A stretch of 64,000 nucleotides of DNA from Bact-08 sp964533215 (GTDB lineage: Bacteria > Bacteroidota > Bacteroidia > Bacteroidales > UBA932), in the NCBI GenBank assembly GCA_964533215.1, contig CAZHLJ010000002.1:1-64000 (forward strand), in the 5' to 3' direction. Shown in pieces: positions 18,593-26,088 of this stretch (position 1 is its first letter; every line of letters begins with the position of its first letter). The position numbers and the translations under genes are program-made. The notes under the pieces are model-generated. The model saw only the letters and a program-made list of their open reading frames with translations, had not been told where the DNA came from and searched no databases.

Positions 18593-20077
18593 TTATTTAC
18601 TATTAGGATTATATTCAGTATCAGGCAGTGGTACAATATAATTCTCCTCACTCACTGCAGCATCTCTCCAGAGCATTGAAGTCGAGCCTAGGCGTTTATA
18701 TGTATAGAACATTTGACCTTCTCCGTAAAACTCTCTGCGGTATTCTTCCATTATTCCCTTTTTGACATCACTCATAGATGCAAATGCGTTTCCGCTGACC
18801 TGTACGTTGTGGGACAACTGGTATTGACTCCATAGAGTGTTTGCTTCACTCAGGTCTGCAGTGGTCTCCATTATAATCAAGTACATTTCTGAAAGTCTTA
18901 TCAACGGAATGACCTGGTTCTTCTTGCTTGGTGAACTGCTTCCGTCTGTTTCATAATAATACTTTTTCAAGGTTGGGTAGATTGTGCCGGATTGATTAGT
19001 AAGTGTACGGGACCATACATTATTGTAGCGGTTGTTTGATGCTGTGCTTTGGTTTTCGAAAAGCTGATTTAACTGAGCCTGTGTTATTACATAGTTTGTG
19101 TTCCTTATTTGCTGAGCACCTGTGCCTAACACGTTTGGAGAGTATGTCATGATTGAGTAGGCATTCAACATCATCAGACATTCCGAAGGACATGCAATAT
19201 AACCGGCAGGGATATCAGTTGCTCCGCTGAGCGTAATAAGAGATTTGCCGTCAGCACCTTTTGCCTCGATAATACTCTTTGCTGTCGAATATGCCTTCTG
19301 GGTGTTCCCCGTGTAAAGGTAGAGACGAGCCTGAAGTGCCTTTACAGCCCAATAATTGAAGTGATTTTGACGATAACAGATGAAATCATCCTGATTTTTA
19401 TCTTGATATGAATTCAGGTAACTAAAAGTATATTTGAATATTGGGTCATTATCCTTAAGCAATGTTTCTGCTTTATCAAGGTCTGCCTGGATTTTCGCAA
19501 CAAACTGATCGTAGTTGTAGTATGACGGAAGTATGTTTGAAGAGACAATTTCTGCATAAGGGAGTGATATTTGCTTTGTAGCATTTTTTGGTAATTGCCC
19601 AAAAAGACGAAGAATATCAAAATGGCAGAAGGCTCGTATTGCATAGGCTTCTCCTTCGATGACTGCGCGATTGGCAGGATTAGGTATTACAGAGCCTTTT
19701 TCTTCTACATATTTGATAATCATGTTTGTCTGGGCAATGACATTGAACAAGCCGGAATATATGGTGCTGGAGGCTGCCTTTGCATTATCTCCTGTGTACT
19801 TGAAAGTCATCAGTTCAAAGTCAACGGGGAGATATGTCTCGTCTATTTTCCACAGCTGAGCCATAGACTCAATATTGGTCATGGTGAGTTTTTCCCCATA
19901 AAGATTCCGATCTTTTAGTTTAATATAACAGCCGTTAAGCGCATCCTTGAAGCCGGAATAAGTTTCGAATAGTTTCTCTGCCGCGGTCTGCTTTTCCGGC
20001 TGAACGTCCAGCCACTTGCTGCAGGATGTTGCGAACAGTGATATTACTATAAAGCTATATAACAATATTTTTTTCAT
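18593..20077 (-). CDS. SusD/RagB-type outer-membrane lipoprotein
   Basis: A 494-residue lipoprotein with cysteine 19 (LFATSC) followed by SKWLDVQPEKQ, typical of SusD. TPR-like helices follow, with the region AYAIRAFCHFDILRLFGQ (about 147-165) matching the SusD core and a C-terminal EYRREFYGEGQMFYTYKRLG segment marking the family. SusD proteins form the hinged lid over a SusC barrel and capture the ligand at the cell surface. The SusC gene lies 20 bases upstream. Nothing in the sequence names the ligand, and no glycosidase is present in this locus, which argues against a classic polysaccharide system. Confidence 0.94.
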   Translation of the reverse strand: MKKILLYSFIVISLFATSCSKWLDVQPEKQTAAEKLFETYSGFKDALNGCYIKLKDRNLYGEKLTMTNIESMAQLWKIDETYLPVDFELMTFKYTGDNAKAASSTIYSGLFNVIAQTNMIIKYVEEKGSVIPNPANRAVIEGEAYAIRAFCHFDILRLFGQLPKNATKQISLPYAEIVSSNILPSYYNYDQFVAKIQADLDKAETLLKDNDPIFKYTFSYLNSYQDKNQDDFICYRQNHFNYWAVKALQARLYLYTGNTQKAYSTAKSIIEAKGADGKSLITLSGATDIPAGYIACPSECLMMLNAYSIMTYSPNVLGTGAQQIRNTNYVITQAQLNQLFENQSTASNNRYNNVWSRTLTNQSGTIYPTLKKYYYETDGSSSPSKKNQVIPLIRLSEMYLIIMETTADLSEANTLWSQYQLSHNVQVSGNAFASMSDVKKGIMEEYRREFYGEGQMFYTYKRLGSTSMLWRDAAVSEENYIVPLPDTEYNPNSK

Positions 20078-20097
20078 AACAATAAATCATAGATTGG

Positions 20098-23000
20098 TTA
20101 AAACATTAGTAATATGGAAGCTCCTATCCTTTGGGCAAATGGGTAACTGGTACCCCTCTCCCTTTTTACGGTTGAGAGATAGAACAGATCTGACATATTG
20201 AGGCCGAATGTGACAGACTGTATTGAATATTTTTTCAGCAAGGCTGACTGGTCAAGCTTATATTGAAGGCTGGCACTTTGCAGCTCAAATACATTCTCGT
20301 CCATTACAAAACGAGATGTGGCGCGGGTTGCATTATCGGAAAAACCTTTGAAGAATGTGACATCCCCAGGTTTGCTCCAGCGGGCACTTAAAACCCGTCG
20401 ATCCACATTCTGGTCTCCTAATGTATATCTAGTCACTTCTACTTTATTGAGGAGAGTCTGATTGTATACCTGTCCACCCCAATAGTAGCCGAATGAGAGA
20501 TTCAGGGTAAAGTTCTTATACCTTAACATAGAACTTAGATTTCCGCGGTAGAGAGGTTCGCTGTTCCCACAATACACCTTTGCCGATGGATACCATGTTT
20601 CTGTAATATTCCCATTTTTATCAAGGTAAAGCTCTTGCCCGGTACTTGGATCAATTCCTAATGAACGGACGGCCCATATTGAACTTTGAGAATATCCTTC
20701 GTAGAATAGAGAACTTACATCTACATTCTGTGCTTTATATGATTCTGTCTGTTCTTTTATAGCTTCGGATAATTTTTTGATTTTGTTCTTGTTATACGTA
20801 AGTTTGGCACTTAGCAACCAGACAAGGCCAGTCTGAGTATTTCTAAAAACATACCCGTTAAGGGAGGTTTCAAAACCGGAGTTCGTTACAGAACCGATGT
20901 TGTCTATATATGAAGAGTAACCGGTGGAACGTGGCAGGTCTCTTGAAGAGAGAAGTGCTGATGTTGTTTTATAGTAATAGTCAAATGTTGCATTCACTCT
21001 ACTGTTTAAGATACTGAACTCAACTCCGACATTGAATTGGTCGGTCATCTGCCATTTGAGATTCTCATTACCCATTGCTACCAGATAGGCTCCGCTACGG
21101 TCAAGATACTTGTCACCTGTATAGTATTGATATGTCTGTAGAGCCTGATATGCCGAAAATTGCTGTGAACCGGTCTGCCCATAAGAAGCCCGTAGTCGTA
21201 ATACATTGATCAGGTCATTGTCTTTAAGAAAATTTTCCCGATGCAAGTTCCAGCCAATACCGGCACTCCAGAATGGAGCGAATCTGTTTTTGCTTCCGAA
21301 CTGAGAACTGCCGTCAACACGATATGAAAGGTCAACGTAATAACGGTTGGCATATGTATAATTAAAGTTACCAGTAAGACCAACACGACGCGACGTGCTT
21401 TCAACTCCAGATGGTATTCCTGACTTCTCATATTGTAGTGCATTCCCAAGAAAATCTACACTTTCACTGGTGAATCCTTCAAGGGCGAAATTATACAAAT
21501 AATAATCGGTATTCTGAAGAGAATAGTCCAGACCAGCATATATCTGGTGTTTTTCTTTGAACTTCTTAGAATAACTTAATGTAATATTTGAATTGTAACT
21601 CAATGTGTTGCCTGTTCCGTACTTGTACAAGCCTTTACGGAAATAACCTTCTTCTGTCTCATAGGTTGATGTGTTGAATGTCGAATGTTCAGCCGGCAGG
21701 AAATAATCTGTTTCGGTTGATTTCTTGGAAACGCCTAATTGTGCAATCATTTTTAACTCTGGAAGTATGTTCCATTCGATTGAGAAATTATTTATGAGCT
21801 CTGTGTATCTGGACTCATCCTTTGAGTTGAGGGTAGCATCGAAAAGAGGGTTCTGAATTTTAGCAGAGTAGGGTAGAAGGTAAAGCCCTGAAAAATTCTT
21901 TATCAAATTCCCATCTTCATCATAGGGCTTGTAATATGGCTGCATGTTGGCATATGTGCTGAAGGAGCCATAAGGACTTTCGAGACCTTTATTGACACCA
22001 ATGCTAAGTTGATTCTTGAAGATGACATTTTTATATGTGTATGCAAGAGTGATTGCCCCATTGAAGTTATCTCTCTGAGAACCCTTCATTGCTCCAGAAG
22101 TCTGATTATAGGCAAGAGAAGTTCCCCAACGGAATTCATTACTCCCTCCTTCCAAACGTAGATTATATTTTTTACTTACCCCCGTACGTATCGGGTAATG
22201 CAGCCAATCAGTGTTGACTCCTTCAAGCACATCCTTAAGGCGAGTTTCATACGATTTTTGTCTGTTATCACTTGTGAACGGTGTTGCTGAATTATAAAGA
22301 CCAACACGCCTTTGCAACTCCAATAATTCAGAAGCATTCAGAAGGTCGTAAGATGACAGGTTCGGAATCTCCAGTGAAAGTCCGGCCTGAGCATTTATCT
22401 TAAGCTTTCCAGGCTGTGGAGCCTTTGTAATTACAACAATTACACCGTTTGCACCACGCGAACCGTAAATAGCTGTTGCAGAGGCATCCTTGAGGATGTT
22501 TATTGATTCGATGTCATCATCATTGTAGTCCATCAACTTGGTAAGAGATATCTCGAATCCGTCCATAATTATCAAAGGAGTGTTAACACTGCTTTTCAAA
22601 CCGGTGTTATACTCTTCTACACTCATAGGAAGAGAGGAGTTACCACGCATGTTGATTTGAGGCAACGCATTAGGGTTACTACCGGCGGTGTTGTCGAGTG
22701 TAATGTTGATGGCCGGATCAATATTCTTCAATGTCTGAATAAGATTCTGTCCGCGGTATGCCTGAATCTCCTTTGCTGTGGCTGTTGTGACAGAACCTGT
22801 GTAACTCTCCTTAGCTTTTTTAAAGAGACCTGTTATTACAACCTCTTCTGCCTCTGCTGCAACATCTTCCAGAGTAATATTTATTCTTTGCTCACCCTGA
22901 CCTGCAACGTTCATTTCACGAGCTTTCTTTCCAAGACAAGAAAAAATCACTATACCGTTTCTAGGAACTTCAATCTCGTAATACCCATTGGAACTTGTCA

Positions 23001-23481
23001 TCATGCCTTTATTGCTCCCTTTCACAACAACGACGACCCCTTCCAATGGTTTGCCCGAAAAATCGGATACCGTACCTTTCAATATGTGTGTTGTTGGTTT
23101 CTGTGTCTGTTGCGGACTGCTTTTTCTAGGTTGAATTACAATGACCTCGCCTTGTGGTGAGTATGTGAATCCTGTACCAGTCAGGCATGCTTCCACACAC
23201 TTGAGTACAGATGTCTCTTTTAAATTGAGGGAGATCAGTTTCTGCTCTTTTGAGACCTCTTCAACTTTGAAGAGCACTACATTGTTTGACCTTCTGTTAA
23301 TCTCATTGAGAGCTTCGGAAAGCTTTGCATCTTTTAAATTGATTGAAATAAGTTTAGTTAAAGTCTGGCCTTGGCAAGGGACTTTCCACATGATTGATAA
23401 TGCGAATATCAAACCAAATAGAAAGTAACTCCGGTACAAAGGCAATCTACTTAGTAGTTTCTTTGAGAATGGGTTTTTCAT
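20098..23481 (-). CDS. SusC/RagA TonB-linked outer-membrane protein with STN domain
   Basis: An 1127-residue receptor. After the signal peptide (ending near residue 39, CQG) comes an STN domain (about 44-118, KDAKLSEALNEINRRSNN). A carboxypeptidase-like regulatory domain (about 132-215) with KGTVSDFSGKPLEGV follows, then a plug (about 222-352) with the SusC signature ILKDASATAIYGSRGANGV, and a large barrel ending in the terminal phenylalanine. It should import a ligand delivered by the adjacent SusD. The STN domain implies signalling to the FecR encoded 38 bases upstream. It is longer than SusC proteins without STN, as expected. Confidence 0.95.
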   Translation of the reverse strand: MKNPFSKKLLSRLPLYRSYFLFGLIFALSIMWKVPCQGQTLTKLISINLKDAKLSEALNEINRRSNNVVLFKVEEVSKEQKLISLNLKETSVLKCVEACLTGTGFTYSPQGEVIVIQPRKSSPQQTQKPTTHILKGTVSDFSGKPLEGVVVVVKGSNKGMMTSSNGYYEIEVPRNGIVIFSCLGKKAREMNVAGQGEQRINITLEDVAAEAEEVVITGLFKKAKESYTGSVTTATAKEIQAYRGQNLIQTLKNIDPAINITLDNTAGSNPNALPQINMRGNSSLPMSVEEYNTGLKSSVNTPLIIMDGFEISLTKLMDYNDDDIESINILKDASATAIYGSRGANGVIVVITKAPQPGKLKINAQAGLSLEIPNLSSYDLLNASELLELQRRVGLYNSATPFTSDNRQKSYETRLKDVLEGVNTDWLHYPIRTGVSKKYNLRLEGGSNEFRWGTSLAYNQTSGAMKGSQRDNFNGAITLAYTYKNVIFKNQLSIGVNKGLESPYGSFSTYANMQPYYKPYDEDGNLIKNFSGLYLLPYSAKIQNPLFDATLNSKDESRYTELINNFSIEWNILPELKMIAQLGVSKKSTETDYFLPAEHSTFNTSTYETEEGYFRKGLYKYGTGNTLSYNSNITLSYSKKFKEKHQIYAGLDYSLQNTDYYLYNFALEGFTSESVDFLGNALQYEKSGIPSGVESTSRRVGLTGNFNYTYANRYYVDLSYRVDGSSQFGSKNRFAPFWSAGIGWNLHRENFLKDNDLINVLRLRASYGQTGSQQFSAYQALQTYQYYTGDKYLDRSGAYLVAMGNENLKWQMTDQFNVGVEFSILNSRVNATFDYYYKTTSALLSSRDLPRSTGYSSYIDNIGSVTNSGFETSLNGYVFRNTQTGLVWLLSAKLTYNKNKIKKLSEAIKEQTESYKAQNVDVSSLFYEGYSQSSIWAVRSLGIDPSTGQELYLDKNGNITETWYPSAKVYCGNSEPLYRGNLSSMLRYKNFTLNLSFGYYWGGQVYNQTLLNKVEVTRYTLGDQNVDRRVLSARWSKPGDVTFFKGFSDNATRATSRFVMDENVFELQSASLQYKLDQSALLKKYSIQSVTFGLNMSDLFYLSTVKRERGTSYPFAQRIGASILLMF

Positions 23482-23519
23482 AATTTATATGGTTGTTAAT
23501 AAAGTCTGGTAATGTGTTA

Positions 23520-24692
23520 TTACTGTTTGATATGTATCGTCTTATTCTCCTTGTCAATCGTAAAGGATGGGCCCCCGGCCAGATTTATTGACTTTAAGGT
23601 TGTCTCGATATCACCGTATTTGCTGAATCTTCCACTGAAGGTGTTTGGCCCGCTTGCAGGTTTGTCATACACAAACTCGACACCGTACCATCTGCTTAGC
23701 ACTCTCAATATCATATCAAGGTCTTCATTGTTAAACATGAAATACCCTGTGCGCCAAGCTATAGAAAAATATGGGTTTACAGTATGAGTCTCTATTTCAT
23801 TGTTCTCACGTTCACAAACGGATTCCATTCCTGGAGAAAGTACTACGTTATTTCCGCCGCTACCTACAGAAACTTTTCCCTCGATAAGAGTTGTATATAT
23901 CTTCTGCTCGTTTTCATAAGCCTTTATGTTAAAGCATGTTCCCAGTACTTGTATGGACTGATTCAGGCTATGTACGATAAAAGGTCTGTCGCTGTCGTGC
24001 TTGACTTCAAAATATGCCTCTCCCTTTAGGTTGACAACTCGTTTGTCTCCCTTGAAGCTCACTGGAAATTCAATTTCACTGAGTGAATTGAGCCATACTT
24101 TTGTACCATCACTAAGAGTGAATGTATATTCTCCACCAGCCTCAGTGATTATCTTATTTTTAATTTCCGCTTGTCCGACAGCAGTAGATTTATCTTTCTG
24201 ACGATAGGTCAGTCCGCCGGCATCACGTACAATTATTGCTGAGGAAGCATCTATGCTGTCTGGAACGCCTTTGTCAAGATTGATTACATTCCCGGATTCC
24301 ATGACTAGCTTGACCTTGGAATTGTGATTCCCCAAAAGAATGTTGTCGGAACTGTTTTTTTCAGAAAAGAACACCCATCCGGAGATAAACAGTAAAATAC
24401 AGCCAACTGCGATGGATGCAGAGAGGGAGATTCTTCTGTTGGATTCTCTCCTCATAAGTTTACGCGCGATTACCATGCAGATTGCATTCATGTCGACAGT
24501 CTCAAGAATTTTCTCCTCTATCTTCAAACGCTTGAGCAACGATTCCCCACTGATTATATTCTTATATGTCTGCCTGTTCGCCTCGCTTTCGTCAAGCCAG
24601 TCGAGCAGCATTTCCCTTTCTTTTTCAGAGGCTTGATTTAGTTTTATTTTAACTATTATCTCTGCTAGTTGTTTTGCATTATTATAGTTCAT
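23520..24692 (-). CDS. FecR family anti-sigma factor
   Basis: A 390-residue protein from the ATG at 24692; an in-frame upstream ATG (24746) adds 18 residues that do not fit the family start. A cytoplasmic sigma-binding N-terminus (about 1-85) precedes one hydrophobic helix (about 88-108). The periplasmic FecR domain (about 170-260) contains LSDGTKVWLNSLSEIEFPVSF and KGEAYFEV. A C-terminal DUF4974/STN-like domain (about 318-390) is expected to touch the receptor. The gene leads locus B. Its likely sigma partner is the divergent gene at 24796, because no other ECF gene is nearby. Confidence 0.93.
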   Translation of the reverse strand: MNYNNAKQLAEIIVKIKLNQASEKEREMLLDWLDESEANRQTYKNIISGESLLKRLKIEEKILETVDMNAICMVIARKLMRRESNRRISLSASIAVGCILLFISGWVFFSEKNSSDNILLGNHNSKVKLVMESGNVINLDKGVPDSIDASSAIIVRDAGGLTYRQKDKSTAVGQAEIKNKIITEAGGEYTFTLSDGTKVWLNSLSEIEFPVSFKGDKRVVNLKGEAYFEVKHDSDRPFIVHSLNQSIQVLGTCFNIKAYENEQKIYTTLIEGKVSVGSGGNNVVLSPGMESVCERENNEIETHTVNPYFSIAWRTGYFMFNNEDLDMILRVLSRWYGVEFVYDKPASGPNTFSGRFSKYGDIETTLKSINLAGGPSFTIDKENKTIHIKQ

Positions 24693-24795
24693 AATAAAGA
24701 GTTTTCTATAAAGACACCACGGGAAGTCAAAGTGGATGATGAACACGAAAAGTTGTTTTTTTAAATAATTATGTCATAATTTAGCTGCTATAAAA

Positions 24796-25290
24796 ATGGT
24801 GGTTATTAAGAACATTGATGTATTCATTAAAGAGCACTATGCCTCGGTATGTGCTGTTGCTGAGAGATTTGTCAAATCCTCTGCGATAGCTCAGGATATA
24901 GCTCAGGAGGTAATAATCAAGTTCTGGGTTAATCCTAACCGAGAGAACATATCTTCTGTTGATGACTACCTTTTTATAATGGCAAAAAATGCGTCGTTGA
25001 ATTATCTTAGGGGTAAGAAAAGAGAGGAAAAAAGATATTTTTCATTACATCTGGACGGAGAAGATGAATGTGAACTATTCAACTTACTTGTTGAGGAAGA
25101 GTACAATCAATTGCTGATAAGTGCAATCGACCAGCTCCCAAAACCAAATGCGCGAGTGATAAGATATGCGCTTTCCGGATACAATAACAAAGAGATATCC
25201 GTCCTGCTGGGAATTTCTGTCAATACCATAAAATCAATGAAGTATTCGTCCATACGCAAATTAAGAGATTACTTCGAGTCTCTTTTTTAA
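24796..25290 (+). CDS. ECF RNA polymerase sigma factor
   Basis: A 164-residue sigma factor with region 2 at about 12-45 (SAIAQDIAQEVIIKFW) and region 4 at about 112-158 (YNNKEISVLLGISVNTIKSMK). It diverges from the FecR gene across 103 bases, rather than preceding it on the same strand as in locus A. Locus C follows 108 bases downstream in the same direction. It may therefore direct both the SusCD operon and locus C, with the single nearby FecR as its regulator. That pairing is inferred from position. A weak promoter-like TTG-(21)-TAATTTAG lies just upstream. Confidence 0.92.
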   Translation: MVVIKNIDVFIKEHYASVCAVAERFVKSSAIAQDIAQEVIIKFWVNPNRENISSVDDYLFIMAKNASLNYLRGKKREEKRYFSLHLDGEDECELFNLLVEEEYNQLLISAIDQLPKPNARVIRYALSGYNNKEISVLLGISVNTIKSMKYSSIRKLRDYFESLF

Positions 25291-25398
25291 TTTTGGGGGA
25301 GTGATTTAAAAATGTATATTTATTCACTTGCGATTATGCAGGTGTGTATATATATTGTGCTGGAAATGAATTACTAATGACAAAAATTCTACTAAAAA

Positions 25399-26088
25399 AT
25401 GAAGAAACTTCTTCTTATAGGAATCGCTTCCGTGCTCTCAACATCGATTTCTTTTGCTCAGAACGACTATGATTACAATCGTTTTGTCAAAGAATCTGGC
25501 GAAAGATCTGCTCTTTACAGGGGAGAGGAACCTCTGATATACAATTTCCGTACGAACGGAACATTCTATGCTTTTTCGGAAAACTTTGAAAAGGGTTCTG
25601 TCAGGTATAACGGGAAAATATATAAAGATGTATATCTCAATCTTAACAGTCATCTGGACGAACTGTATGTAAAAGCAGAAAAATCAATGGGAGTGACTGT
25701 CCTTAATAAGGAATTTGTTGAAGACTTCTCTTTTGGAGGCAGGAATTTCGTCAATTCAAGTACGGGTTACTACCAGGTTCTTTTTGATGGTTCTGTAAAA
25801 CTCTATAAAAAGATTACAAAAAAATATGAGGAGAGATTGGAAGGGACGAATACGCGAAATCAGATGGAGAGGCTTTTCGTGCCATCGGTAAATTATTATC
25901 TGTGGGATGGAAAGAGACTCATAACCTTGAAAAGAATGTCGGATCTTTTATCATATTATAAGAGTGAAAGGAGAGCTATCAGGCAAATGATACGAGAAAA
26001 CGGAGATAGATTCAGGAATGACAAGGATATCTCTTTTGCCGAAACCATACGATTTGTTGAATCCAGAAGCTCACACCTCCATGAATAA
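25399..26088 (+). CDS. Secreted protein of unknown function, first gene of locus C
   Basis: A 229-residue protein with a signal peptide ending near residue 20 (SISFAQ). I do not recognise its family. The mature part starts with an acidic, tyrosine-rich stretch (NDYDYNRF), continues as mixed alpha/beta sequence, and has a basic C-terminus with a coiled or helical look (YKSERRAIRQMIREN). Its last 8 bases overlap the start of the following TonB receptor gene (ATGAATAA), so the two are translationally coupled and probably act together. A periplasmic or surface partner of that receptor is the simplest guess. Confidence 0.75.
   Translation: MKKLLLIGIASVLSTSISFAQNDYDYNRFVKESGERSALYRGEEPLIYNFRTNGTFYAFSENFEKGSVRYNGKIYKDVYLNLNSHLDELYVKAEKSMGVTVLNKEFVEDFSFGGRNFVNSSTGYYQVLFDGSVKLYKKITKKYEERLEGTNTRNQMERLFVPSVNYYLWDGKRLITLKRMSDLLSYYKSERRAIRQMIRENGDRFRNDKDISFAETIRFVESRSSHLHE

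Noticed and set aside
22657..23160. 167-residue open frame on the + strand inside the SusC gene.
   Set aside because: Lies fully antisense to a strong coding region, is cysteine- and histidine-rich without a known motif, and has no promoter.
24692..24796. Search for a specific ECF sigma promoter upstream of FecR on the - strand.
   Set aside because: No pair of elements could be defended without comparing several target promoters.
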